From NCBI GenBank assembly GCA_012960115.1, contig DUBX01000029.1, positions 113,279 through 177,278 of the forward strand: DNA of 64,000 nucleotides, read 5' to 3'. Numbering within the stretch: the stretch's first letter is position 1; each line of letters opens with the position of its first letter. Of the stretch, positions 29,304-39,967 are shown piece after piece. Under the pieces are notes generated by a model. The model saw only the letters and a list, made by a program, of their open reading frames with translations, searched no databases and had not been told where the DNA came from. Source of the stretch: Porticoccaceae bacterium. Lineage in GTDB: Bacteria > Pseudomonadota > Gammaproteobacteria > Pseudomonadales > Porticoccaceae. Both the position numbers and the translations under genes were made by a program.

Positions 29304-30576
29304 TTGTCAGTTTTTTCTGCAAAGCCATGGTTTGTTTAGTGGCTTCAAATACCGTTAACCCGAGGTCTGGCGAGCCAGTTCGGCCGATGGCATCGATCTG
29401 GCCATAGTACCAATACTGCACAGAAAAACCCGCCATCGCTCGCAATATTTTAAGGTTACCCAACCAGCCCAGCCATTTGGGAAATAATGAAAGTGATGCT
29501 TCATAACGCGGCAGTTCGGACAACCCTGACATCAATTGGTTTGGTGCGTCGGTCATGACACACATCGGACGACCTATACCTATCAGATCAGCACTGCCAC
29601 TCTCGATCGCTTGCTCCATTGCCGCGCGCTGCCTAAAACCCCCAGTAACCATCAATGGCACACTAACCTTCTCACGCATAGCGACCGCAAAATCCACAAA
29701 ATAGGCCTCGCGCATCATCGTCGATTGCGCCACATCTTGTTGTTCTTCCTCTTCCATACCGGTCATGCCAAGTAATTTGGGCTGTTCGTATGTGCCACCC
29801 GATATTTCAATAAGGTCAACGCTCGCCTGCTGCAACCATTGCGCAACCTGCAAGCTCTCCTGAAAGGCAAAACCGCCCTTTTGAAAATCTGCACTGTTAA
29901 GTTTTACCGCCACAGGGAAATCAGGGCCCACCGCCGCTCTTACCGATGCCACCACCGCCAATAGTGCCCGAGCACGATTTGCCAAATCGCCACCGTATTC
30001 ATCGGTACGCTGATTACTTCGAGGGCTTAAAAATTGAGACAACAGATATCCGTGGGCAGCGTGCACCTGAACACCCGTAAAACCAGCCTCTTTCACCGCC
30101 GCTGCACAAACGCCAAAACGCTCAACAATATCCTCTATCTCATCAATAGTTAGGGCAACTGGCTCACCAAATTGACCTCCAGGCAAACCCAGTTTTACCG
30201 CCGAAGGTGCCTTAGGGTGAGCATTAATTATTTTTTGTGTCTGTCGCCCAGCATGACTTATCTGCGCCCAAAACTGGTTGCCATTGCGCTTTCCCGCGGT
30301 TGCCCAGCGCGCTAATGCATCATGCATTTCTTGGCTAGGCGGCCGGTCTATAACTACATTGCCCGGGCGTTCAAGGTGATCTTTATCGATCAAAATATTG
30401 CCCGACAATAACATTCCTGCTCCGCCATCACTCCACAACCCGTAAAGGCGCGCTAGCTCATCGGTTGGTACGCCATCAGCAGTGGCTAACCCTTCAGTCA
30501 TCGCCGCTTTAGAGAGACGGTTTGGCAGTTCTGCACCACAGGGTAATTTTAGAGATTGGGAAAATAAACTTGTCAT
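29296..30576 (-). CDS. NADH:flavin oxidoreductase (Old Yellow Enzyme family)
   Basis: LPNRLSKAAMTEGLA, QISHAGRQ, GFTGVQVHAAHGYLLSQFLSPRSNQRTDEYGG, VTGGFRQ, IGIGRPM. Confidence 0.92.
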   Translation of the reverse strand: MTSLFSQSLKLPCGAELPNRLSKAAMTEGLATADGVPTDELARLYGLWSDGGAGMLLSGNILIDKDHLERPGNVVIDRPPSQEMHDALARWATAGKRNGNQFWAQISHAGRQTQKIINAHPKAPSAVKLGLPGGQFGEPVALTIDEIEDIVERFGVCAAAVKEAGFTGVQVHAAHGYLLSQFLSPRSNQRTDEYGGDLANRARALLAVVASVRAAVGPDFPVAVKLNSADFQKGGFAFQESLQVAQWLQQASVDLIEISGGTYEQPKLLGMTGMEEEEQQDVAQSTMMREAYFVDFAVAMREKVSVPLMVTGGFRQRAAMEQAIESGSADLIGIGRPMCVMTDAPNQLMSGLSELPRYEASLSLFPKWLGWLGNLKILRAMAGFSVQYWYYGQIDAIGRTGSPDLGLTVFEATKQTMALQKKLTKK

Positions 30577-30727
30577 AGATAACCTTTGAGGGTGGCTTTT
30601 TTATGGTCAGTATATATGTATTTTCTAATTAGGAGTGCACGAAAGGATGCCTAAAGGTATAGCTTTTACCCTCTTTATTGCTATCCTTCGAGGCCCTAAA
30701 TATTTTTCAATAGTACAAGGTGCAAAA

Positions 30728-31528
30728 ATGGACTTCGAGTATTACCAAGATAAAGTAAGACAGGTTTCAATATTCCCTATTGATAGTGAATGGGGTCAAG
30801 GTAGAAGTGCCTTTGGAGGTCTTACTGCGGCCCTTGTTTTAACTCATATAGAACAACAAACAGGTCTCACCGACCGTGACCTTAGAACCATCAATATCCA
30901 TTTTTGTGGTGCCGTTATTTTAGATCAACCCTGCGTATTTACTCATCGCGTGCTGTCTGAGGGGAAATCTGTCTTTCAAGTTGAAGGTCAGTTACTACAA
31001 GATGGCCAAGTAAAAACTCAAATAGTGGCCTGCTTTAGTGCACAGCGACAATCGGCCATTCAGGTTGCCCATAAACCCGTGTTCGCCGAGAAAAGTTTAT
31101 CTGAAGCTATGCAATTTCCATTTATTAAAGGCTTGGCACCAGACTTTGTACAATATTTTGATCTGCGTATTACCGATGGCAGCTTGCCTGGTAGTGGAAC
31201 CAAACAATCAAGACTGGCTGGATGGATGCGCTTTAGAGAACCGTCAAAACCACTTGATGATAGCGCTATGCTCTGCCTCATTGACGCATGGCCTCCGGCA
31301 GTAATGCCAATGTTAGACAAGCCAGCGCCGACCAGTTCTATTACTTGGAACCTTGAATTTATTCAACCGCGTGAGCCACTGGATGCCGAAGATTACCTAT
31401 TTTACGAGTGTGATGTGATACAAGCTGATTTTGGCTACGCTCACACTGAGGCGAAAATATTTCACCCCAACGGCCAACTGTTGGCCTTGAGTCGTCAGTT
31501 GGTTGGTGTCTATGACAAACGCGGGTGA
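30728..31528 (+). CDS. Acyl-CoA thioesterase family protein (TesB-like hotdog)
   Basis: GQGRSAFGGLTAALVLTHIEQQ...DRDLRTINIHFCG...LIDAWPPAVMP. Start adjusted to MDFEYYQ. Confidence 0.8.
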   Translation: MDFEYYQDKVRQVSIFPIDSEWGQGRSAFGGLTAALVLTHIEQQTGLTDRDLRTINIHFCGAVILDQPCVFTHRVLSEGKSVFQVEGQLLQDGQVKTQIVACFSAQRQSAIQVAHKPVFAEKSLSEAMQFPFIKGLAPDFVQYFDLRITDGSLPGSGTKQSRLAGWMRFREPSKPLDDSAMLCLIDAWPPAVMPMLDKPAPTSSITWNLEFIQPREPLDAEDYLFYECDVIQADFGYAHTEAKIFHPNGQLLALSRQLVGVYDKRG

Positions 31529-31777
31529 GAAGTCGCGAATATAATAGAGGGAAGCCTCACCTAGAAGATGCTGGTTTTCTCAAAGCGCTTGAAATACTTA
31601 AAGCCGCTGACATATCCTGCGCGCACTGTCACCGCCATGATACGGTCATGGACAATATGTAAATACAATCCTTCGCTGCACTAGGAAGCTACTGACTGAA
31701 ATACTGGACCGACTCACCGTGCCCGCACCGCCAGTACAGTTTGCAGATATTACTGCCTCGGCTGCGCACCGCTCCTT

Positions 31778-32227
31778 TTATCTAGCATCTCGATCTAAGG
31801 CGCGACACGCCTTGTGTAACAACATTGCAGCTGCGTCGCTATTTACTTTTCCTAGGCTTTGTAGCACACACTTGGCAACAGCTGGCGTCATTTCCTGCCC
31901 TGGCGCCATCCCAATTATGCCATGCATGCCATGCGGTTTACTCATCCTATGTAACCCTTGCATCGGCTCTCCATCCAGTATCATTACGTGCGCTTTTTCG
32001 ACTTCAATGTTCCCTTCATCATCGACCAACATCTCAACGTTAACATTCCCGTCAGTATCGACATTCTCATGGACCCGAAGCATCAGGTCTGCGAGCTTTT
32101 TAGAATCTAATTCACCGTCCGCCTGAATGATAATCCGTGTTTTCTTGTCCCCTTCATGATGGTCCGCTATCGATAGTGAGGGCAAACATAGCAAGGCGAG
32201 CATTATAAATTTTTGCAGCGTTTTCAT
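31778..32227 (-). CDS. Hypothetical secreted protein
   Basis: Signal peptide KTLQKFIMLALLCLPSLSIA; no family recognised. Confidence 0.55.
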   Translation of the reverse strand: MKTLQKFIMLALLCLPSLSIADHHEGDKKTRIIIQADGELDSKKLADLMLRVHENVDTDGNVNVEMLVDDEGNIEVEKAHVMILDGEPMQGLHRMSKPHGMHGIIGMAPGQEMTPAVAKCVLQSLGKVNSDAAAMLLHKACRALDRDAR

Positions 32228-32456
32228 AATCTATCCCTTTTTATTTTATATACTTTAGGTTTCCAAGAGTAAGGCGAGTTAAGTCGCCCCAGTAGATTCA
32301 AATAGTTTTAATTCTTCCCATTTACATTCTACTATAGGTTCACCAGTGTCGAGTAAATGAAACCGGCCCCAGAAAGTAACTTATCGAACTAATTGAAAGA
32401 TAATCCATTGACCTTCATGACGAAAAAACTAGCAGCGCGAAACCGAATAAACGTAT

Positions 32457-33059
32457 TTAGGGCCTGTCGATCTCTACATATTTCGCGGATACGTAATAGC
32501 CATCCCCACCCATCTTGCCAACAGAATCAAGACGCGCTTGGTTGATGATGCCATCACTATACAAATCATCACGCACGTAAACTGAGGTTACATCTAGTAA
32601 CACAACTGTACCGCTCCCAGCTGAATCTCCAATAGACAGTGTTTCTCTCAACCTGCACTCATAGAGAACTGTTGATTTCTTCACCGACAATGCTGATACT
32701 TTTTGGCTGACACAATACTCGACCCCAGCATGAGAAAACTCACTTTGGTCAATAGGAAGGCTGGCGCTGGTAGCATTCATTATGTCCATTAGGTCGCTAT
32801 TAACAATGTTTACCACACATTCACCCGTTTCTCTGAGGTTTTTGAGCGTATCTTTGTTAAGGCCGGCTCTTGGCGTAACCTGTGTATAGAGGATTACGGG
32901 GGGATTGCAGCTGGCCACTGTAAAAAAAGAATAGGGTGCAAGGTTATCGTCCCCGTCTTTGGATCGTGTACTAATCCACGCAATAGGTCTGGGTGTTACG
33001 CCACCATTAAGTAATCGGTATTTTGCTTGATTTCCTAGAGTTGAAATATCAAAGTTCAT
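32457..33059 (-). CDS. Flavin reductase family (FMN-binding) protein
   Basis: YRLLNGGVTPRPIAWISTRSKDGDDNLAPYSFFTVASCNPPVILYT. Confidence 0.88.
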   Translation of the reverse strand: MNFDISTLGNQAKYRLLNGGVTPRPIAWISTRSKDGDDNLAPYSFFTVASCNPPVILYTQVTPRAGLNKDTLKNLRETGECVVNIVNSDLMDIMNATSASLPIDQSEFSHAGVEYCVSQKVSALSVKKSTVLYECRLRETLSIGDSAGSGTVVLLDVTSVYVRDDLYSDGIINQARLDSVGKMGGDGYYVSAKYVEIDRP

Positions 33060-33349
33060 TGCTTGTCCGCTTAAATAAATGTTGGTCAGAATTATACGAA
33101 CAAGTATAGATTGAGAGGGGATTTAACAAGCCTTAGCTAGCCTACAAAAACAACCAATCATTTTGCATCCATTGTCGAGCCATTAACTTGACTTAATCTA
33201 TCCACTTTAAGTAATCATGACCGTCACCACCCGTCCAACACTCACTAAAGATTTATAGCTTTACCTATGGCAATATAGGGGCTTATCGCAAACATGACTT
33301 ACCCGCCCTTAGAGGTAAGCGTAATAACAACAAAGACTCAGGTCTGACG

Positions 33350-34561
33350 ATGGGTAAAGCCTTACTTTATAACTGCCAAAATGGTGCTTGGATAAGTGCC
33401 TGGGGGGTTTTATACACTGGCCTTTTATTGGTGTCGAGCACCTTTGCTACAGAACCCGACATTCAGTTGCGTGACACCTGCCCACCTAGCTTTAGCTTGA
33501 GCGACGACAACCGTTGCTCTCTTCGCCACATGTACCAACTTTATGATTCTCTGCAAGATAGCGGAATTGGTGGACTGAAAACTGCCCTGCCTAAAGCTCG
33601 CGATGGCTTTAGCCCGCAACAGATTGATTTAGGGCGTTTGTTATTTTTTGACCCCATATTGTCTGCCGACAACAGTCTTTCGTGTGCGACCTGCCACAAC
33701 CCCAAGCAAGGATTTAGCGATGCCATGGGGCGCAGTGTTGGTATTGGCGGCCATGTTCAATCTCGCTCAGCGCCCACATTATGGAACAGCACGTTTTTAT
33801 CGTCTTTCTTCTGGGATGCGCGCGCCAGTAGCTTTGAAGAACAGGCACTTGGCCCTCTGTTTAGCCCTCATGAAATGGGTAATACGCCAGAGCAATTAAT
33901 GGCTAGTCTGAATAGCGCAGCAGCTTACAAGGGGTTATTTAAGCAGGCGTTTCCTAATCAAAAAACGCCTTTATCCATTAATAATGTGATTGCGTCGTTA
34001 ACGGCTTTTCAAAGCTCGCTGGTGTCACTCAATAGTCGCTATGATCAATATGCCCACGGCTACCATCAAGCTTTAAATGACAACGAGATAGCGGGCTTAA
34101 ATGTGTTTAGGTCGTTTGTTGCACGTTGTTCCCAGTGCCACACACCGCCCTTGTTCACTAACCAACAGGTGGCAGTGATTGGCACCCCCGAGCCTGAAGG
34201 ATTAGCCCGAGATGTTGGCGCAGAGCAAACGTTTAATTCAAAGGTATTGCGCGGTGGCTTTAAGGTGCCGACTCTGCGCAACATTGCGCAAACGGCGCCT
34301 TATATGCACTCTGGGCGTTTTAAGACCCTGCGTGAAGCAGCCGAGTTTTACACCGGTGGTCGCGGTCATGCAGTGCCTAAAGGCGAAGACTTATTGTTAC
34401 ACTGGCATATATCAGAACCTAATTTAACCAGCAATGAAATTGACCAACTGGTAGACTTTATGAAAACGCTCAGCGATGAGAGCTTTACCCCAGCAACACC
34501 CAAGCAGGCGCCCTCTGGCCTGCCGTTTAAACACATGGAGAATGCTCATGAAAAAACTTAA
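33350..34561 (+). CDS. Cytochrome c peroxidase/MauG-like diheme protein
   Basis: Two CxxCH motifs (CATCHNPKQGFSD, CSQCHTPPLFT), SAPTLWNSTFLSSFFWDARASSFEEQALGPL, VPTLRNIAQTAPYMHSGRF. Confidence 0.9.
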   Translation: MGKALLYNCQNGAWISAWGVLYTGLLLVSSTFATEPDIQLRDTCPPSFSLSDDNRCSLRHMYQLYDSLQDSGIGGLKTALPKARDGFSPQQIDLGRLLFFDPILSADNSLSCATCHNPKQGFSDAMGRSVGIGGHVQSRSAPTLWNSTFLSSFFWDARASSFEEQALGPLFSPHEMGNTPEQLMASLNSAAAYKGLFKQAFPNQKTPLSINNVIASLTAFQSSLVSLNSRYDQYAHGYHQALNDNEIAGLNVFRSFVARCSQCHTPPLFTNQQVAVIGTPEPEGLARDVGAEQTFNSKVLRGGFKVPTLRNIAQTAPYMHSGRFKTLREAAEFYTGGRGHAVPKGEDLLLHWHISEPNLTSNEIDQLVDFMKTLSDESFTPATPKQAPSGLPFKHMENAHEKT

Positions 34562-36059
34562 CAGTCTGGCTATTGGTCTCGCAGTGGTTACCTTTGCCGC
34601 CGGTTGGTATTTGGGCGGTAGTAATGATGCACTAACGATCACCAGCAGTGCCGGTGGCAAAAGCTATGCTGGCGGCTATGTGGATGAACAGGCGACGGAG
34701 ACTGCATCAAACCGTGCGGTTAAACTACGAACCACTGAGGGTAAGACTCATGTGGTTAACCCGGGTGACTTAATTCAAGCCGCGGTTGAGTTAGCTCAGC
34801 CAGGGGACACTATTCAGGTCATGCCGGGCACTTATTCAGAGACGGTTTATATCGACAAAGATGACATTCATTTACTGGGTGTGATTGTCGAAGGGGAGCG
34901 AGCAACCCTTGATGGTCTAAAGACGCTTAACGATGCCATTCTGTATTCTGGTAATAACATCATTATCGAAAATTTCAAGATTATCGACTACAAGGGCAAT
35001 GGCATTATGAGCCAAGCCGGCAATAATTTTGAGATTCGCAACAACCTCATTATCGACACAGGCATTTATGGAATTTTCCCCCAACTGGGCAAGAACGGTT
35101 TAATTGAACACAACGTAGTGTCGGGCATTGCCGACGCGGCTATCTATGTTGGCATGAGCGATAACATTCATGTGGCCTACAACGAGGTATTCGATAGCGT
35201 TGCTGGCATTGAAATAGAAAACAGCCGGCATGCGATTGTTGAGCACAATCATACTCATCACAATACTGGCGGTATTTTGGCGTTTATCACCCCAGGACTG
35301 CCAGTCAAAGATACCTATGATGTCATTATTCGAAATAATTTTATTATGGATAACAACACCCCCAACTTTGGCGCCCCAGGCTCCACCGTTGCTGGTATAC
35401 CCGCCGGTACGGGTATTTTAATTATGGCGGCCGATGATGTGGTGGTGGAAGGTAATATTATTAGTAACCATAAAACTGCCGGCATTTTAATCACTGACCA
35501 CGGCAATGCAGATAATCTAACGTTAGACCCTGAGTCTGACCCCAATGCAGATGGCGCGATGATTTTAGATAACGTTATGCTGAATAATGGCTATGACACT
35601 ATTGATGCGGTGAGGGCCTTTGCCTTAACGGAATTGCATACCGGTGATATTGATATCTTTCAGATAGGACCAACCGAAGGTAGTTGCATTATTAACCGCC
35701 ACCGTTATAAAACTGTTGGCATCGGCGATTTTACAGATTGCGACTTTACCAATACCAACGACATTGAAAACTACCTGTTGGCCGGTGGTGCAGAACCGAG
35801 GGTAATACATCCTTCAGAGCGCGGCGAGATTGCTTACCTGGGAGTTTGTACGGGTTGCCATGCCTACGCTGGAAGACTCATTGGCCCGTCGGTACAAGAG
35901 ATTCAAGCACTGTATGCCAATCGGCCCGAAGCACTGGTTCAGTACATTAATGCTCCAACACCCATGCGCACTGATTACCCAGAGATGCCAGCACAAAACT
36001 ATCTGGACGCAGAAACACAGCTGGCCGTGGCCAACTATATTTTGCAGGTAGGAAATTAA
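34548..36059 (+). CDS. Parallel beta-helix protein with C-terminal cytochrome c-like domain
   Basis: Repeats such as NIIIENFKIIDYKGNGIMSQAGNNFEIRNNLIIDTG and ADDVVVEGNIISNHKTAGILI; C-terminal CTGCHAYAGRLIGPS. ATG overlaps the peroxidase 3' end by 14 bp. Confidence 0.87.
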   Translation: MKKLNSLAIGLAVVTFAAGWYLGGSNDALTITSSAGGKSYAGGYVDEQATETASNRAVKLRTTEGKTHVVNPGDLIQAAVELAQPGDTIQVMPGTYSETVYIDKDDIHLLGVIVEGERATLDGLKTLNDAILYSGNNIIIENFKIIDYKGNGIMSQAGNNFEIRNNLIIDTGIYGIFPQLGKNGLIEHNVVSGIADAAIYVGMSDNIHVAYNEVFDSVAGIEIENSRHAIVEHNHTHHNTGGILAFITPGLPVKDTYDVIIRNNFIMDNNTPNFGAPGSTVAGIPAGTGILIMAADDVVVEGNIISNHKTAGILITDHGNADNLTLDPESDPNADGAMILDNVMLNNGYDTIDAVRAFALTELHTGDIDIFQIGPTEGSCIINRHRYKTVGIGDFTDCDFTNTNDIENYLLAGGAEPRVIHPSERGEIAYLGVCTGCHAYAGRLIGPSVQEIQALYANRPEALVQYINAPTPMRTDYPEMPAQNYLDAETQLAVANYILQVGN

Positions 36060-36089
36060 GTAACCGCGGAGTTTATTCTGCTAAGTAAT

Positions 36090-36113
36090 AGCTAAAGTCA
36101 TCGTACTTTAGCT
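36090..36113. terminator. Hairpin between convergent genes
   Basis: agctaaagt-catcgt-actttagct, 9-bp perfect arms, no clear U-tract. Confidence 0.45.
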
Positions 36114-36129
36114 CTAGTAGCTTAATGCC

Positions 36130-36549
36130 CTAGTTTTCGGCTGTATCTAGGTATGGCTCAGCCCCTGATCGCATTTCGGCAGTCATGGGAATAGCTTTTC
36201 TTGCATTCAAGTCAAAGAAGACACTAGTGCTTTCTAATGTTGCCGCGACAGTCCCTTTGCCAATATTGTGCATGGTGTAAAGTACTGTTACCGATTTATT
36301 ACCCAGCTTAGTAAGAGCGCCGGTAATTTCTAGCAAGTCACCCTCGGCAACCTCATCTTGATACTCTATGACGTGTCGAACGTCGGCCCAACCTTTTCCT
36401 GCCGCTTTAGCCTGGGCTCCAGTCCAACCAAAGACGGTATAAAGCAGATGATAGGATGCATCGTCAAACATAGCCACATAGTGACGTGTGGTCATGTGGC
36501 CCATGACGTCGCAAAGTCCGGGATGGCTGATACCTTTGTATAAGATCAT
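36130..36549 (-). CDS. Thioesterase (4HBT hotdog family)
   Basis: YKGISHPGLCDVMGHMTTRHYVAMFDDASYHLL; VLYTMHNIGKGTVAATLES. Confidence 0.8.
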   Translation of the reverse strand: MILYKGISHPGLCDVMGHMTTRHYVAMFDDASYHLLYTVFGWTGAQAKAAGKGWADVRHVIEYQDEVAEGDLLEITGALTKLGNKSVTVLYTMHNIGKGTVAATLESTSVFFDLNARKAIPMTAEMRSGAEPYLDTAEN

Positions 36550-36577
36550 AGGAATGGGTCTCTTTTATCTGTTGATT

Positions 36578-38155
36578 TTATGTGGGCGATAAAAACGCAC
36601 ACAGTGGCTGACTGGGGTGCTCCGACGAGTAAAGCGTATCACCAATGGATTGGACATTTCTTGCGTCACTTTTAAACGGAAGCCAAGGTTGCAGGTCTGA
36701 CTGATTAGGATTGCCGTTGGTAGCAAAGTTTACCCAATAACTCTGCATGACTTTAGTGAGCCTATGGTCAGCCTCAACGGTGGGCAACCAAACATCATGG
36801 GTATCAAAAACATAGGGCAGCTCTGCCCCATGATATGCGCCCATCGTCGCGGCTAAATCACCCTCGCGTTGACGGGTAAAGTGATATACCCAAGCTCTTT
36901 GTCCAACATTGGACACCTCTTGAGCAAGTACCAGCGAAGGACAGACATAGTATTTTGCAGTACGCAATAAATCCAATTTTCGCCGGTCATCGGTTTCAGC
37001 TGCCAAAATCGTATGTAATGTATCTACACTTGATGGTGCAACCTCGGCATCCAACCAACCTTCTATATCAGGTTGATCACCCGTATACATTAACCATTCA
37101 TCATCGTTTGACCCTATTAACAAATCAACCGCATGCATTTTCCCATCTCTTAGGGTGTCCATAATGGACTCCCTTACACTGTGTCCATCCACCACTGCAT
37201 CAAAATAATGATTCTTAAAAACTGTGTCGGCGGCCTGTAAAATAGTGTCAGCAGACAGTTGTCTCATTGCCCGTATAGGATCATCGACGTCATCGCCTAC
37301 TGTCTGTTGTGCAAAAACATGGCCCAATGCCAAATGAGCCTTTCTAACACTGCGGTTGGTCAAAGAGGAGCCCCCACTTTGATGAATTACTTTAGAAAAG
37401 AGACCCTTACTAGAAGGCATGACCATGAGGTAGTCTATATTGTTGGCCCCTGCTGACTCGCCCATCACCGTAATTTTTTGTGAATCACCACCGATGTTCT
37501 CAATATTGTCAGTGACCCACTGCAGTGCAGCAACTTGGTCAAGCAAGCCAAAATTTGCCGGGACGAGTGAGGGGTGAGAGAAAAACCCAAACACACCAAC
37601 ACGATAAGCGATAGACACCACAATAACGCCCTTTGCGGCCAAGTTATGACCAATATAATTAGGCTCATAGGACCAGCCTGCTTTATTGCTTCCACCATAG
37701 ATATATACAATCACCGGTAGTGCCTGGGGATTTTCTTTATCTTGCACTGGCCGCCAAAGGTTAAGGTATAGGCAGTCTTCGCTGACCTTGGGTTGCTTTA
37801 TTAGGGTTGGATCTCCGCCGAAATCAGCGGCTACGTTTTGATACCACTTGGCAATATGATCCCCTTGCATGCATGCGGGTGCAAATGTATCAGCCTGATA
37901 AATACCTTGGGTCATTTGTAATGGTTGTGGTGGTGCCCACCTAAGCGCACCCACTGGTGGCTGCGCAAAAGGCACGCCCAAAAATGACTCAGTGATTCCG
38001 CTCTCAGATAGTTGTCCCTCAAAGACAGACGCATCATTCAATCGCAGTAAAGGCCCCTCAAGGGAGTCCGAGTTTAGGCCTACATTGCAGGCGCTAACCA
38101 ATACTAGCAGGCATAAAAGCAATAATTTAGTCCATAGTTTCTTTACTGAGATCAT
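36578..38155 (-). CDS. Carboxylesterase type B, lipoprotein
   Basis: SEDCLYLNLWRP, VYIYGGSNKAG, TVMGESAGANN; lipobox VLVSAC. Confidence 0.92.
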   Translation of the reverse strand: MISVKKLWTKLLLLCLLVLVSACNVGLNSDSLEGPLLRLNDASVFEGQLSESGITESFLGVPFAQPPVGALRWAPPQPLQMTQGIYQADTFAPACMQGDHIAKWYQNVAADFGGDPTLIKQPKVSEDCLYLNLWRPVQDKENPQALPVIVYIYGGSNKAGWSYEPNYIGHNLAAKGVIVVSIAYRVGVFGFFSHPSLVPANFGLLDQVAALQWVTDNIENIGGDSQKITVMGESAGANNIDYLMVMPSSKGLFSKVIHQSGGSSLTNRSVRKAHLALGHVFAQQTVGDDVDDPIRAMRQLSADTILQAADTVFKNHYFDAVVDGHSVRESIMDTLRDGKMHAVDLLIGSNDDEWLMYTGDQPDIEGWLDAEVAPSSVDTLHTILAAETDDRRKLDLLRTAKYYVCPSLVLAQEVSNVGQRAWVYHFTRQREGDLAATMGAYHGAELPYVFDTHDVWLPTVEADHRLTKVMQSYWVNFATNGNPNQSDLQPWLPFKSDARNVQSIGDTLYSSEHPSQPLCAFLSPT

Positions 38156-38162
38156 TTGTGAA

Positions 38163-39149
38163 TTACTCCATAGAAATCACGACACAACCGCTAAATCCAC
38201 CCTGCTCAATAAGCTGATGCCCCTGACTTAAACTATCTAAAGGCACTATGTGGGCTATTCTGTGTTGCAGCGTTTCTGTTTCTAAAGCACCAGTTATATC
38301 ATTGATTGCCTGTGCTTTTGCTACCTCAGGCATGGCGTAAACAATAACCATGCGCAGTGTAAGGTCCATGTACATCATATCTAAAAAAGGAATCGAGGGT
38401 TGCGGCACCTGCGTGGATGAGTAGGTTGCAATCACCCCGTTGGTGGCTATACATTTTAGGACTTCTGGTAAATTGGCGCCAAACTCAACATCAATAACGC
38501 GATCAACTTTTTTACCCTCAGTTGCTTGCAACACCTGCTGAGCCCAGTTTGGCTGTCGGTGGTTCACCACCTGACTAGCGCCTAACTCTAGGCACATGGC
38601 TTTGTCTGCTGCATTACTCGCAGTTGCAAAAACCGTTGCTCCGGCCATCCTCGCCCACTGTATTGCATAATAGCCAACACGCCCTGCACCACCAGTTACC
38701 AATAGTGTTTTGCCTCTAACATCACCATCCGCGTGAACGCACCTGTGTGCTGTCATAGCAGGAATACCTAGACAGGCACCAACGCTAAAGTCTGTATTGT
38801 CAGGTAAGGCTACGGCTCGATTAGCATCTAGACTAATGTATTCTGCGGCAGTGCCTAGGAGGCGTCCATATTGGGCTTGATAAACCCACACTCGCTGACC
38901 TACTCGGCTCACCGATACACCTTTGCCAACAGCCTCAACGGTACCAGCACCATCACTGTGAGGAATCACCAGCCCATTGTCGAGCAAGTGAGAAAATGCG
39001 CCGGCGCGCTTCTTAACGTCTGAAGGATTCACTCCACTGGCCGCTAGTTTAACTAAAACTTGCCCCACCCCGACTGTCGGTTTTGGCTGCTCACCCACGT
39101 GAATAACGTCTTCTGCAGCACCAAACTTTTCGAACCATCCCGCTTTCAT
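38163..39149 (-). CDS. Zinc-type alcohol dehydrogenase-like/quinone reductase (MDR)
   Basis: VLVKLAASGVNPSDVKKRAG, LLVTGGAGRVGYYAIQWARMAGATVFATA. Confidence 0.92.
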   Translation of the reverse strand: MKAGWFEKFGAAEDVIHVGEQPKPTVGVGQVLVKLAASGVNPSDVKKRAGAFSHLLDNGLVIPHSDGAGTVEAVGKGVSVSRVGQRVWVYQAQYGRLLGTAAEYISLDANRAVALPDNTDFSVGACLGIPAMTAHRCVHADGDVRGKTLLVTGGAGRVGYYAIQWARMAGATVFATASNAADKAMCLELGASQVVNHRQPNWAQQVLQATEGKKVDRVIDVEFGANLPEVLKCIATNGVIATYSSTQVPQPSIPFLDMMYMDLTLRMVIVYAMPEVAKAQAINDITGALETETLQHRIAHIVPLDSLSQGHQLIEQGGFSGCVVISME

Positions 39150-39187
39150 AAGTCTTTCCTAAAAATAATGTTAAGTTCCTTTGCAGA

Positions 39188-39967
39188 TCAATCCAACCAA
39201 TTGGATAAACCCTCTGTGTGTCCGTCTATAGGAATTGCCTGCCCCGTTATATGTTGGGCTGCTTTAGAGCATAGAAAATCAATAGTTTCCGCAATATTCT
39301 CTGCTTCGACAAAGACTCTCAATGAATTCTGACGTAAATAAACATCGCGAATTGACTGCGGTGAGACGCCTCTGGTCTTTGCGTCTAAATCAATAACGCG
39401 GTCAATACGCGGGCCATTGACGCTCCCCGGGCAGATAGCATTTACTCGCACACCATAAGGGCCAAGCTCCATGGCCCAGGTTTTGGTTAATCCAATAATC
39501 GCCCACTTTGCAGCAGCATAGGGAGAGCGAAGAGGCATGCCAAATAACCCCGCATTGGAAGACATATTAATCATGTTGCCCTTGGATTTTTTCAATAAGG
39601 GGACTGCTTTGCGAGTGACATAAAAAATACTGTTTAGGTCGATATTAATCGTAGTTTCCCAGTCTTCAACGCGAATATCTTCAACCGCTGCGGTCGGGCC
39701 GGCTATACCGACATTATTGACTAATATATCAAGTCCACCATAAAGTCTCTGGAGGTCATCAAATACTTTGTCTACTTGGGTTACTTGAGAAACATCGGCA
39801 CAGGTTGCCGTAATATCAGGAAGCTCAGATTTCAAATCATCAATAGCTTGCTGTGCTATATCGCAAATATGTACCCTGCAACCTTTAGCTGCAAAATGCT
39901 TAGCGATAGCAAGTCCTATTCCCGAACCACCCGCAGTCACTAACACTATTCTCGACAAATCACTCAT
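39188..39967 (-). CDS. SDR family oxidoreductase
   Basis: VTAGGSGIGLAIA, DILVNNVGIAG, NMSSNAGLFGMPLRSPYAAAKWAIIGLTK. Confidence 0.93.
   Translation of the reverse strand: MSDLSRIVLVTAGGSGIGLAIAKHFAAKGCRVHICDIAQQAIDDLKSELPDITATCADVSQVTQVDKVFDDLQRLYGGLDILVNNVGIAGPTAAVEDIRVEDWETTINIDLNSIFYVTRKAVPLLKKSKGNMINMSSNAGLFGMPLRSPYAAAKWAIIGLTKTWAMELGPYGVRVNAICPGSVNGPRIDRVIDLDAKTRGVSPQSIRDVYLRQNSLRVFVEAENIAETIDFLCSKAAQHITGQAIPIDGHTEGLSNWLD

Noticed and set aside
33425-33726. Antisense ORFs inside the peroxidase gene
   Set aside because: Overlap CxxCH-containing coding sequence; typical shadow ORFs.
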